Part shown: piece after piece, positions 37,114-45,639 of the stretch | Numbering within the stretch: the first letter of the stretch is position 1 | Layout of the letters: every line of letters starts with the position of its first letter | Origin: Achromobacter aloeverae | GTDB taxonomy: Bacteria; Pseudomonadota; Gammaproteobacteria; Burkholderiales; Burkholderiaceae_B | Direction: 5' to 3' | Length of the DNA: 64,000 nucleotides | Assembly (NCBI RefSeq): GCF_004121055.1 | Contig: NZ_PYAL01000001.1 | Span: 310,001-374,000, forward strand | Position numbers and translations under genes: made by a program | Notes under the pieces: model-generated | Told to the model about the DNA's origin: nothing | What the model saw: only the letters and a program-made list of their open reading frames with translations | Databases searched by the model: none

Positions 37114-38007
37114 ATGCGCGTGGATATCGAAGAACTTCAGACATTCATCGAGGTCGCCGATGCGGGGGGCGTGTCGCCTGCCGCGCTTCGGCTGGGCGTG
37201 TCCAAGTCCATCGTCAGCCGTCGGTTGCTGCGCTTGGAATCGGAGCTTGGCGTCCAGTTGCTTGCGCGCACCACGCGCGGAGCGGCGCTTACCGAAGCGG
37301 GGGCGATTTTTCGAGACCACGCGGCCAGAGCCTGTGCCGAAATCGACATGGCCCGGGAGACGGTCATGCCTGCTGTCGAAATACGTGGCCGTTTGCGAGT
37401 GGCCGTCCCCGTGTCATTCGGCCTGACGCATTTCGCGCCCGTGGTGGCGGAGCTGGCGCGGCGCCATCCACGGCTTCATGTGCAGACCTGCTATAGCGAT
37501 CGCTTCGTCGACCTCATCGCGGAGGGTTACGACTGTGCCATACGCGTGGGGTATCTTCAGGATTCCAACTTGATCGCAAGGTGTGTCGGCCCCATCCACG
37601 GCAAGCTGGTCGCCAGTCCGGACTACATCGAGGCGCATGGCGCGCCCGAGTCGCCAGAACAGCTGGTCGCGCATGAAGCCCTGATGCAGGGCACTGAAAC
37701 CTGGCAGTTCATGGATGGCGACAAGATCATCACGGTGCATCCGCAAGGGCGCTTCAAGGCCGACAACGGCGCGGCCTTGATCTCCGCGGCAACGGCTGGA
37801 CTCGGGGTCGCGTACCTGCCCGATTGCCTCACGCACGAACATGTCCTTGCCGGCGCGCTCGTGCCCATCATGACCCGCTATCCGCCGCCACCCGCTGGCG
37901 CTTACGTCATCCGCCCGCCTGGCCAGCATCCTGCACGAAAGATACGCGTGCTGACGGACTTGCTGATCGAGCATTTCGGAGAGTCGCCGCATTTCGGGCG
38001 GGAGTAG
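37114..38007 (+). CDS. LysR-family transcriptional regulator (hydrolase neighbour)
   Basis: A 297-aa LysR regulator beginning MRVDIEELQTFIEVADAGGVSPAALRLGVSKSIVSRR (HTH near 17-40) with an effector domain from LRVAVPVSFGLTHFAPVVAEL. It belongs to the subgroup with the pattern EGYDCAIRVGYLQDSNLIAR. The ATG at 37114 matches the family start. The 250-bp divergent region to the hydrolase gene carries a TTTGC/GCAAA pair flanking Gly-rich DNA but no decisive operator. Confidence 0.9.
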   Translation: MRVDIEELQTFIEVADAGGVSPAALRLGVSKSIVSRRLLRLESELGVQLLARTTRGAALTEAGAIFRDHAARACAEIDMARETVMPAVEIRGRLRVAVPVSFGLTHFAPVVAELARRHPRLHVQTCYSDRFVDLIAEGYDCAIRVGYLQDSNLIARCVGPIHGKLVASPDYIEAHGAPESPEQLVAHEALMQGTETWQFMDGDKIITVHPQGRFKADNGAALISAATAGLGVAYLPDCLTHEHVLAGALVPIMTRYPPPPAGAYVIRPPGQHPARKIRVLTDLLIEHFGESPHFGRE

Positions 38008-38127
38008 CCTCTGGCGGATGTCCGCTCCAGATCCATTGCGGTCCTCCGAATGGACCGTAAGTGGTCATTCATCGACCGCTCAACAGCGTTGGTTACCGCA
38101 CCTAAAAAGCCGCGTCTTGCGCCGGAA

Positions 38128-38985
38128 TCAACGAACCTCCTTGAGCAAGTCTTGAGTCAGTACCTGATCGACTGACACGACTTGCAACTGACCCGCGAAT
38201 GGCGGCAGGTTACCGAAAAACCTGGCGATATCTCTTGAAGGCATCTCGTAAGTAGGCATGCGGACCGGCATCGCGTAGCCCTTCTCGACAAACGGGCCAA
38301 GGAGGGCGTCCAGGCCGTCTGGCGCCACGATGCAAATGTCCTTCACTCGCGAACGAAACAAGGGCTTGGGGGCGAGTTTATCTCTAACCACTATCACTGT
38401 GTCTGTCTTCGGCATAAGCGTTGGAATGCCGTCCCCCCACACGACTGCGGACTGAAGCTGGCCATCCACCATCACAAACAGAATACTGGGCACGAAAAGC
38501 ATGTCGCCACAGCTCTGCTGCGTCGCCGACTTCGCGCGATTCCACCGCCAAGCGGCCTCAAGCTTCGCTTTTGGGTAAGACAGAAACGGACCCTCTTGCT
38601 GCGACGTAATGGATTCATAAGCGAATGCGTTTCCGGCGTTCCATCCTGCGAGAAATCTGTCCGGCGTGTACGGTCCTTCGCCCATGCCATTCATTTGCGG
38701 ATCTTCGATGCTAGGCTGAAAGCACTTCACGAATGCTTGAACTTCCGGCTCTGCCTCAAGACCAAATATGTGGGGGCGGAAATAGTTGACGTTCAGGGAG
38801 GCGCCAACAAGCTGATCCTGATTGTCCGTGTCGGGTCGAAACTCGAATACAAAGTACACACCCGTGTCTTGGTTTTGATAGACCACCGAGCCATTGATCT
38901 GATAGTGCGGGCGACTCGCGAAGTATTTTTCAACAACACTTCGCTGAGTGGGCTTGGGGAATGTGAAGAGTAGGTCGTAGCTCAT
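38128..38985 (-). CDS. Uncharacterised protein, third gene of AT-rich cassette
   Basis: A 285-aa protein I cannot assign. It starts MSYDLLFTFPKP and has a mixed alpha/beta look with no signal peptide and no transmembrane segment. Segments such as SLNVNYFRPHIFGLEAEPEVQAFV (near 65-88) and MNGMGEGPYTPDRFLAGWNAGNAF look like family-conserved blocks. The second half (about 150-285) contains a SILFVMVDGQLQSAVVWGDG strand pair. Its ATG overlaps the stop of the preceding small gene by 4 bp (ATGA), so the two are translationally coupled. Composition is clearly lower in GC than the flanks. Confidence 0.7.
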   Translation of the reverse strand: MSYDLLFTFPKPTQRSVVEKYFASRPHYQINGSVVYQNQDTGVYFVFEFRPDTDNQDQLVGASLNVNYFRPHIFGLEAEPEVQAFVKCFQPSIEDPQMNGMGEGPYTPDRFLAGWNAGNAFAYESITSQQEGPFLSYPKAKLEAAWRWNRAKSATQQSCGDMLFVPSILFVMVDGQLQSAVVWGDGIPTLMPKTDTVIVVRDKLAPKPLFRSRVKDICIVAPDGLDALLGPFVEKGYAMPVRMPTYEMPSRDIARFFGNLPPFAGQLQVVSVDQVLTQDLLKEVR

Positions 38986-39230
38986 CGCTCTGCTATATAA
39001 AGTAAAGGGCACTCACCGCTCGTAGTCGAGGGCACATGCCTGTAGCGCCGGTTGAAAGAAGCTTTTCCTGTGACATTGTCCACGATCCGAGCGTCGGCGC
39101 CGACTGCCTCAAATTGGCCGAAAGCAGCCAAGTGCTCAAGTCGACATCCAGCGAAATAGATTCCTAAAAGCGTCTCGCGGACAGTCCGTCGTTCGAGCCG
39201 AGTTGTGGCGTAATCTACCAACTCGATCAT
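38982..39230 (-). CDS. Small uncharacterised protein, second gene of AT-rich cassette
   Basis: An 82-aa reading frame ending in GCGATGAGC, where its TGA and the next ATG overlap by 4 bp. That overlap, and its tight spacing after the TPR gene (about 31 bp), argue that it is a real gene. It reads MIELVDYATTRLERRTVRETLLG and ends CPLLYIAER. A short Ala/Phe-rich middle (HLAAFGQFEAVGADARIVDN) has no clear family. ATG at 39230 is used; a TTG at 39245 is possible. It could be a partner or immunity-like subunit, but nothing proves this. Confidence 0.55.
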   Translation of the reverse strand: MIELVDYATTRLERRTVRETLLGIYFAGCRLEHLAAFGQFEAVGADARIVDNVTGKASFNRRYRHVPSTTSGECPLLYIAER

Positions 39231-39261
39231 TGTCGACTGCCCCAATGATTGCTAACCAAAT

Positions 39262-40176
39262 CTAAGGAAGGCGCGCAGAGCCGCCCGCACATCGACTGCG
39301 AAGCTCGCCATCCTTGCGCGCGACTTCCGTCAATCCAGGGACGACTTGAGCTGCGGTGTTGATGTAGCTTATGCCCTCATCGACATCCCCCGCTGAGCAC
39401 AGAATTTTCGCTGCATTGATCGAAATTAGTTGTCTAGTCTTGTAGTCGCTCGGCTGGTGATAAATTGCGGTCGATATGCTTTGTCGCGCATCTCTAAACT
39501 GTCCTGCACGCATTTGCGCATAGGAAAGGTAGTTCCAAACTAGGGCATCATTTGGATTTCCGTTCAGGTACAACCTAAACGCGATGACTGCGTCGTCGAA
39601 TTTTCTATCCCTAACGGCCGCCTGACCTCGTTCGACATAATTTGATGTCTGTAGTGCTCTGCCTTGTCCCATTTGAGATGAAATACTTTCTTCTTTTGAT
39701 TCTGTCCCTCGTGCAGAAATTCGGAGATGCTCGATTCGAGCAAGGACCGAGACCTGTTCGTCCTGTTCGAAAGCGATTTGTACGTATTGTTCGAGCCGTT
39801 TCCGGTCTTCAGCATTTCCGGAAAGGATCAGGTCTTGGTGTTTCTCCACGAATTCACTTTGCAGCCGTTTGGAGGCCCGCTGCGAATCGTTGCTCCTGAG
39901 AAAGAGTTCCTTATCCTTTCGCAATAATTCGCTCTGCGCTACGTCTTTCTCGAACTGGAGCCTGGTTTCAGCCATCTCGCTCCCGGAATAGTAAGTCACC
40001 GCGGACAGAACAAGTACAGAAGCCGGAATTCCTACCTTCCCCATGACATCAAGCCACCATCCCTTTTTGGCGAGCTTCAATTTCTCCTTTTCAATATAAA
40101 GTTTTTCTACTTCCAAATTAACCTCATCGCGAGGCTTGGCGAGCTGTTCGCTCAAGAATGGTCTCCCAAAATCCAT
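39262..40176 (-). CDS. Membrane-anchored coiled-coil/TPR protein, first gene of AT-rich cassette
   Basis: A 304-aa protein with a charged N-terminus rich in Lys/Glu (EVEKLYIEKEKLKLAKK), one transmembrane helix near 48-66 (VGIPASVLVLSAVTYYSG), a coiled-coil region (about 70-150) and TPR-like helices (AVRDRKFDDAVIAFRLYLNGNPNDALVWNYLSYAQMRAGQFRDA, near 185-228). It should be an inner-membrane scaffold. Codon use is AT-rich compared with neighbours. It leads the cassette of three co-directional genes; its upstream region holds an AT-rich patch suited to a promoter. Function unknown. Confidence 0.7.
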   Translation of the reverse strand: MDFGRPFLSEQLAKPRDEVNLEVEKLYIEKEKLKLAKKGWWLDVMGKVGIPASVLVLSAVTYYSGSEMAETRLQFEKDVAQSELLRKDKELFLRSNDSQRASKRLQSEFVEKHQDLILSGNAEDRKRLEQYVQIAFEQDEQVSVLARIEHLRISARGTESKEESISSQMGQGRALQTSNYVERGQAAVRDRKFDDAVIAFRLYLNGNPNDALVWNYLSYAQMRAGQFRDARQSISTAIYHQPSDYKTRQLISINAAKILCSAGDVDEGISYINTAAQVVPGLTEVARKDGELRSRCAGGSARLP

Positions 40177-40408
40177 ATCTATTTTATTTAACGGAACAAA
40201 CCATCCATTCTTAAGAAATGTGGGCTCCTGGCTAGTTGCAAACCATCATGAACGACCGCTGTCGCCAACTGCCAATCGCGAACGTCCATACGCAAACGCA
40301 AGGCCGGCTCTATCCGGCATGCAATATTTCATCCTACTCGTTGTGTACGACACCCTAGGGCAATGGTGAGGCGACGCCTTGATATCCGCGTCGCCCGACC
40401 GCCGTCGT

Positions 40409-41275
40409 TCAGGCAGGACACGACACAAGCTGGCGCAACACCGTCTCAAGCTCGACATCCCCCCGGACGATTTCATCGGGCTGCCCTTCGAATTCGATCC
40501 ACCCTTCGTTGAATCCATCCAGCATGCGCATGCGCGGCAGCGGATATTTCATGCCTTGCGAGCGGAACAGCGCTTCCCAGTCCTGCCTGTCGACAGCCTC
40601 CGCGCGGACGGGGCGGCCGAGTACGCGGGCGAAAGTCGACGCGAGATCGTTGGGCGACACCCGGCGCGGGCCTTCGAGCTCCACAGTGCGCACGCCGCTC
40701 CCACCCTGCAACAGCAGTTCGGCCGCAACTCGCCCGACGTCCGCGGTGGCGACCATCGGTACGGGTTTGTCGAGGGGCAGCAAGTAACTGGCGATCACAC
40801 CATCGTCACGCGCGGACGCCACGTCCCATGCCGCGTTTTCCATGAACCATCCGGGCCGCAGGAAAGTCACCGGCACCGGCATCTCGCGCAATGCCTGCTC
40901 CATCAATGTACGCTGGGTGAGCAGATTGCTTTCCCGCGCTTGGGCTCCGATCGTCGACAGGCAGACCACTTTTTCAGGCCTTGCCTGTTCAATCGCGTTC
41001 GACACCGCGGCTATCACCGCCCGCGCCTCGGGAAATCCAGGCGCCGGGTCGAACTCGGACGGAGGCAGGATGAAAACGCCTTTTGCGCCCGCGAACGCCG
41101 CGGTGAGCGACGCAGCGTCTTCCATGCGAGCAATCGCGAGTTCGCAGCCACGCTCGGCCCACGGGCCCGCCCGTGTCACGTCGCGCACAACGGCGCGCAC
41201 CGGTTGACCTGCCGCGAGAAGGCGGCGAGCAACCGCGCCGCCGACCTTGCCCGTGATTCCTGTAATCGCAAACAT
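40409..41275 (-). CDS. NmrA-like NAD(P)-binding protein
   Basis: A 288-aa atypical short-chain dehydrogenase. The nucleotide loop is TGITGKVGGAVARRLL (GxxGxxG) at the N-terminus, then VRAVVRDVTRAGPW, GVFILPPSEF and VPVTFLRPGWFMENAAW, as in NmrA/quinone-reductase-like proteins. No catalytic YxxxK is evident, so it may be a redox-state sensor or a reductase such as QOR2. It is divergent from a LysR gene with a shared promoter region. Confidence 0.87.
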   Translation of the reverse strand: MFAITGITGKVGGAVARRLLAAGQPVRAVVRDVTRAGPWAERGCELAIARMEDAASLTAAFAGAKGVFILPPSEFDPAPGFPEARAVIAAVSNAIEQARPEKVVCLSTIGAQARESNLLTQRTLMEQALREMPVPVTFLRPGWFMENAAWDVASARDDGVIASYLLPLDKPVPMVATADVGRVAAELLLQGGSGVRTVELEGPRRVSPNDLASTFARVLGRPVRAEAVDRQDWEALFRSQGMKYPLPRMRMLDGFNEGWIEFEGQPDEIVRGDVELETVLRQLVSCPA

Positions 41276-41586
41276 TGTTCATTCTCCTTGCCTGGATAAA
41301 TAAAGTGATTTCGTACCGAAGCAGCGCGGCCACGCGATCGGGCGCGCTGCATACCGTCGTAAAACCGCACTCGGGGCCGTCGGTACCGCGCCGTGTTCCA
41401 GTTTCGACAAGCGCATTCTGTGGCGCTGCCACTAAGAACGAAATGACATTGATAGAACTAGATAAGTGACACCGAATCACTAATCAGGCATATTGGACCG
41501 GTGCGCGGTATGGCCGTCAGTTGCGACGCCGTGCGCTCCCAAGTCACTTGCGATCCATCATTCCTATTACGAGCACGAGCGCAACC
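41276..41586. promoter_or_regulatory. Divergent regulatory region, NmrA-like and LysR genes
   Basis: This 311-bp gap holds no gene. A perfect inverted repeat AGTGA (41465-41469) and TCACT (41477-41481) with a 7-bp spacer is the best candidate for the LysR site; the surrounding bases are AT-richer than average. Confidence 0.35.
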
Positions 41587-42519
41587 ATGAAATACAGTAG
41601 CGAGAAGCTATCCGGCGGCATCAGCGTGTTTGCCGCGGTCGTCGACGCAGGGACGTTCGCCGCCGCTTCAGAAGTGCTAGGAATGTCGCCGCCAGGCGTC
41701 AGCCGGGCGATTGCAAGGCTGGAAAAGAAATTGAAGATCCGGCTCTTCAATCGAACGACACGCTCCGTATCCCTGACGGAAGAAGGCCGCCGATTCTACG
41801 AGCGCGTCATGCCCCACCTCGCGGGGCTGGAAGAAGCCGCCGCCGCCGCGGCGGGCGATGCGTCCGCTGTGCGCGGAAAACTGAGAGTCAATCTGGATCC
41901 CGTTTTCTACCGGATCATTCTCGGCGGTCCGCTCAATGCGTTCATGGACGCGCACCCGGAGCTCGAAATCGAGTTCATCGCGCGCGACAGCCTGGGGGAC
42001 CTCGTCATGGACGGCTTCGACCTCGCGCTACGGTTCGGCGAGCCCAGGACATCCACCCTGATCGCGCGAAAACTGCTCGATAGCGGCATCGTGACGGTCG
42101 CGGCGCCATCGTATATCGCCCGTTGGGGCCGCCCGGCCAAACCGGAAGAACTCGGGAGCGGAAAACACAGATGTCTTGAATTTCGTAATCCGGAGACGGG
42201 CAAGCCGTTCACCTGGGAATTCCATCGCAGGCGAAAACGCATTTTGGTCGACACGCGAGGTCGCCTCACGGTCAACGATCCCGGCGCACTTCTCAATGCA
42301 TGCCTTGCCGGTTCGGGCATTGCACAGATGCTGCTCCTTGGCGCCGAGCATCTGATTGCCGAGGGTCGACTGGTCAACCTGTTTCCCGAATGGGCAGACG
42401 AGCGGTATCCCTTCTACGCCTACTACCCGTCGCGGCATCACGTGCCGGCAAAGACCAGGGCCTTCCTCGACTTTGTTATCGAGTTGGCCAGCAATAACAG
42501 ACGCGCCGGCGCGAGCTAG
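41587..42519 (+). CDS. LysR-family transcriptional regulator (NmrA neighbour)
   Basis: A 310-aa LysR regulator. It begins MKYSSEKLSGGISVFAAVVDAGTFAAASEVLGMSPPGVSRAIARLE (HTH near 20-45), then an effector domain from GKLRVNLDPVFYRIILGG. The region DGFDLALRFGEPRTSTLIARK marks the subgroup typical of regulators that face a single target gene. ATG at 41587 matches the family start although its binding site is weak. Control of the divergent NmrA-like gene is likely. Confidence 0.9.
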   Translation: MKYSSEKLSGGISVFAAVVDAGTFAAASEVLGMSPPGVSRAIARLEKKLKIRLFNRTTRSVSLTEEGRRFYERVMPHLAGLEEAAAAAAGDASAVRGKLRVNLDPVFYRIILGGPLNAFMDAHPELEIEFIARDSLGDLVMDGFDLALRFGEPRTSTLIARKLLDSGIVTVAAPSYIARWGRPAKPEELGSGKHRCLEFRNPETGKPFTWEFHRRRKRILVDTRGRLTVNDPGALLNACLAGSGIAQMLLLGAEHLIAEGRLVNLFPEWADERYPFYAYYPSRHHVPAKTRAFLDFVIELASNNRRAGAS

Positions 42520-42647
42520 CGCTACGGCGGTCCGGAAGTCCAGGCCATCGGCACCGTCCGCGCGAAAAAACCAGTACGCCCATCCCCCCGGAAATTTGCT
42601 ACCCTTTCGCACCCTCACAGCCAAGCGCCAGATCGCGCGACAAATAA

Positions 42648-43667
42648 ATGAAAAAACAACTCAAGTTGCTGGCGGCGGGAGCCACCCTGTCCCTCTCCTC
42701 CTGGGCCGCCCATGCCGGCGTAACCTTCGACGCCGTGAAAACCAAGGGTTTTGTGCAATGCGGCGTGTCCACCGGCGTCGCGGGCTTCTCCATCGCCGAC
42801 GGCAAGGGCGGATTCAAGGGGCTGGACGTGGACCTGTGCCGCGCCCTGGCCGTCGCCATCTTCAACGACGTCAACAAGGCCAAGATCCAGGTCGTCAGCG
42901 CGTTGCAACGCTTCACCGCACTGCAATCCGGCGAGGTCGACGTGCTGCCCCGCAACACGACGCTCACGATGGCGCGTGACACCACCCTGGGCCTGATCGG
43001 CGTCGGCGTGAACTACTACGACAGCCAGGGCATCATGGTGAACAAGTCCCTGGGCGTGAAAAGCGCCAGGGAACTGGGCGGCGCCACCATCTGCGTGCAG
43101 CCCGGCACCACCACGGAATTGAACCTGGCCGACTGGTTCCGCGCGCAGAACATCACCTTCAAGCCCGTCGTGGTCGACACCATGGACGAAATCGTACGTG
43201 CGTTCGTGGTGGGCCGCTGCGACGCCTTCACCGGCGACAAGTCGCAACTGGCCGGCGCGCGCAGCACGCTGCAAAACCCGCAGAGCTACGACATCCTGCC
43301 GGAGAACTTCTCCAAGGAACCGCTGGGCCCGATGGTGCGCCAGGGCGACGAGCAATGGTTCAACCTGGTCCGCTGGACCATGTTCGCCATGCTCGAAGCC
43401 GAGGAATACGGCATTACATCCAAGAACGTCGATGAAATGCTCAAGAGCACCAATCCCAACGTGCAGCGGCTGCTGGGCGTGACTCCCGGCATGGGCAAGA
43501 ACCTGGGCCTGGACGATAAATGGGCCTACAACATCATCAAGACCATCGGCAACTACGGCGAAAGCTTCGAAAGGAACGTGGGCCAGGAAAGCGCGCTGAA
43601 GCTGCCGCGCGGCCTGAACGCTTCCTATAAGGAAGGCGGCCTGATGTACGGCTGGCCGGTGCGCTGA
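42648..43667 (+). CDS. General amino acid ABC transporter binding protein (AapJ-like)
   Basis: A 339-aa periplasmic binding protein with signal peptide ending WAAHAG. The pattern VKTKGFVQCGVSTGVAGFSIADGKGGFKGLDVDLCRALA, then FTALQSGEVDVLPRNTTLTMARD, matches the AapJ/BztA group that binds polar and general L-amino acids; a size near 340 aa is normal. No permease or ATPase genes lie nearby, so it must rely on a transporter elsewhere. It is convergent with the GntR gene. Confidence 0.9.
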   Translation: MKKQLKLLAAGATLSLSSWAAHAGVTFDAVKTKGFVQCGVSTGVAGFSIADGKGGFKGLDVDLCRALAVAIFNDVNKAKIQVVSALQRFTALQSGEVDVLPRNTTLTMARDTTLGLIGVGVNYYDSQGIMVNKSLGVKSARELGGATICVQPGTTTELNLADWFRAQNITFKPVVVDTMDEIVRAFVVGRCDAFTGDKSQLAGARSTLQNPQSYDILPENFSKEPLGPMVRQGDEQWFNLVRWTMFAMLEAEEYGITSKNVDEMLKSTNPNVQRLLGVTPGMGKNLGLDDKWAYNIIKTIGNYGESFERNVGQESALKLPRGLNASYKEGGLMYGWPVR

Positions 43668-43687
43668 CGGCAGCGTCGCGCGTCAAG

Positions 43688-43737
43688 GGCGGACCACGGG
43701 GGGGGCGGACCACGGGGCGACACTGGCGTCGCCCCGT
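43688..43737. terminator. Repeat and hairpin between convergent genes
   Basis: A 15-bp direct repeat GGCGGACCACGGGG (starting 43689 and 43705) runs into a perfect 10-bp stem: ACGGGGCGAC (43712-43721) and GTCGCCCCGT (43728-43737) with a 6-base loop. It lies between the ends of the AapJ-like and GntR genes and could stop transcription from both sides; there is no T-tract. Confidence 0.55.
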
Positions 43738-43749
43738 CGGCACGCCCCG

Positions 43750-44511
43750 CTACACTCCCCCGGGCGCCAGCCCGCGCTGCACGCGAAAGCTGGTGACGTA
43801 GCTGGACCGCTCGGTCGGATAGATACCGATACTGGCCTGCGCGACCTTGTCCTGCGCATCCAGGTGATGACGCACGATCTTCAATGCGGATGCGCCGACG
43901 CATGACTGCAGCATTGCCGCCTGTGCCTCGTCCAGGGTGACGGCCGTCACCTCCTGCCGGATCTCCACCACACGCACGCCATAACGCTGCTCGATCATGG
44001 AAAAGATCGGCTGCGTCGACGCCTCGATATCTTCGACCACCGCGCTGTAGACAGGCGGAATATAGGCGCAGACCAGGGCAATGGGCACGGAGTCGCCCCG
44101 CACCATGCGCAGCGTCCTCACTTCCGTCCAATGCTGCCCACAGGCACAGCGCAGCAACGCCGCCCATGCTTCGTCGGCAATGAGCTCGCGCGTATCGGTC
44201 ACCTGCAGATAAGTCGCCTCGACGACCTGCAGCAGATCCTGGATCGTGCTCACGCCGTGGATGAAACGCTGGTCTCCCGAACTGGCGCGCACGCGCGTGC
44301 CGATACCCGAATGCGAGGACAGCAAGCCCCGCGCTTTCAGTTCTCGCAGCGCTTCGCGCACTGTGTGGCGGCTGACACCGAATTGCTTCATCAACTCCGC
44401 CTCGGCGGGCAAGGTCTCCCCGACGGGATAGCGGCCGCTCTCGATATCGGCCGCTATCGCGGACGCGATCACCGCGTAGCGGGACTGCCGCGGGCTGGAA
44501 ACAGACGACAT
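43750..44511 (-). CDS. GntR-family regulator with UTRA domain (HutC type)
   Basis: A 253-aa GntR regulator. The N-terminal winged HTH is PAEAELMKQFGVSRHTVREALRELKARGLL near 38-67, followed by a UTRA effector domain (about 100-245) ending EVTAVTLDEAQAAMLQ and the SIGIYPTERSSYV strand. It is divergent from the Bug-AtuA-DUF4387 operon with 107 bp between and most probably represses it, with a carboxylic or terpenoid ligand as inducer. Confidence 0.92.
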   Translation of the reverse strand: MSSVSSPRQSRYAVIASAIAADIESGRYPVGETLPAEAELMKQFGVSRHTVREALRELKARGLLSSHSGIGTRVRASSGDQRFIHGVSTIQDLLQVVEATYLQVTDTRELIADEAWAALLRCACGQHWTEVRTLRMVRGDSVPIALVCAYIPPVYSAVVEDIEASTQPIFSMIEQRYGVRVVEIRQEVTAVTLDEAQAAMLQSCVGASALKIVRHHLDAQDKVAQASIGIYPTERSSYVTSFRVQRGLAPGGV

Positions 44512-44618
44512 CGAGGTTTTTTCCTGTCTTGACGATAGGCGAAATCTTACCGTAGACTAAGCTGTCCGTACATTTGAATGACCAGACAAAAACAACGGAC
44601 CGCCCCCAAGGAGGAGAC

Positions 44619-45590
44619 ATGAAAACAAGGCTATTGCATCGCCTGTGGGCTTGCGTGCTGACGGCGGCCGCCGCCGGACCCGTGGCCGCGGCGCCCTACC
44701 CCGACCAACCGGTGCACCTAATCGTCGCCTTTGCGCCGGGTACCGGCAGCGACGCGCTGTCGCGCCTGCTCGCGCATTCCATGGAAGGTCCGCTGGGACA
44801 GAGCATCATCGTGGAGAACCGGCCGGGCGGCGGCGGCATCCTGGGCACCGACTACGTGGCCCGCGCCAACCCCGACGGCTACACTCTGACCACCGGCACG
44901 ACCAGCACCCTCCTGACCAATCCGCTGCTCAACAGCAACGCCCGCTACAAGGTCGAAAAGGACTTCCGCGCCATCCGCGGCCTGGCCCGGTCCGCCTTCG
45001 TCATCGTGACGGCGAACACACCGCAAGCCCCCCAGACCCTGCAAGCGCTGGCGGCGCGCCTGAAGGCGGGCAACGCCACCTACGCCAGCTCCGGCATGGG
45101 AACCATCGTGCACCTGACCGGCGAGCGCTTCGTGCGGACGGTCGGCGCGCACGCCACGCATGTTCCGTACAAAGGATCGGCCCAATCGCTGTCCGACGTC
45201 GCCGCCGGCGTCACGCTCTTTTCCGCCGAGACCACGGCGGCGGCGCTACCGCTGATCCGAGGCGGCAAGTTGCGCGCGCTGGCCGTCACCTCGGAGACCC
45301 GGACCCCGGAGCTGCCCGACGTCCCCACGGTGATCGAAGGCGGCTATCCAGGCTTCACCTCCTATTCCTGGTTTGCCCTGATGGCGCCCGCCGGCACGCC
45401 GGACAGCGTCGTCGCCAAGCTCGACGCCTCCGCGCAAGCCGCGCTGGGCACGCCCAAGATGCTGCAACAGTTGAAAACGCTGGGGTTCGAGCCGATGCCG
45501 CTGGGCCCGGACCAGACCGCGGCCTTCATTTCCAAGGAGTCGGTCTTCTGGACGGACTTCCTGCAAAAGACCGGTATTCGCCTCGAATAG
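44619..45590 (+). CDS. Bug-family receptor, first gene of the AtuA/DUF4387 operon
   Basis: A 323-aa TctC/Bug solute receptor. AAGGAGGAG sits before the ATG at 44619, so that start is sure and a longer one is rejected. The signal peptide ends PVAAAPYPDQPVHLIVAFAPG; SIIVENRPGGGGILG, VPYKGSAQSLSDVAAG and LPDVPTVIEGGYPGF follow. Here the receptor leads an operon with AtuA-family and DUF4387 genes, so its ligand is probably the substrate of that pathway. TctA/TctB are not present. Confidence 0.93.
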   Translation: MKTRLLHRLWACVLTAAAAGPVAAAPYPDQPVHLIVAFAPGTGSDALSRLLAHSMEGPLGQSIIVENRPGGGGILGTDYVARANPDGYTLTTGTTSTLLTNPLLNSNARYKVEKDFRAIRGLARSAFVIVTANTPQAPQTLQALAARLKAGNATYASSGMGTIVHLTGERFVRTVGAHATHVPYKGSAQSLSDVAAGVTLFSAETTAAALPLIRGGKLRALAVTSETRTPELPDVPTVIEGGYPGFTSYSWFALMAPAGTPDSVVAKLDASAQAALGTPKMLQQLKTLGFEPMPLGPDQTAAFISKESVFWTDFLQKTGIRLE

Positions 45591-45639
45591 CGCGCGGACA
45601 GCGCGTGCTCGCGAGTCCGCCCCACATCATGGAGAACGC

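Noticed and set aside
40177-40408. Integrase, att site or tRNA at the edge of the AT-rich cassette
   Set aside because: I saw none in the gap on either side, so mobility of the cassette rests on composition only.
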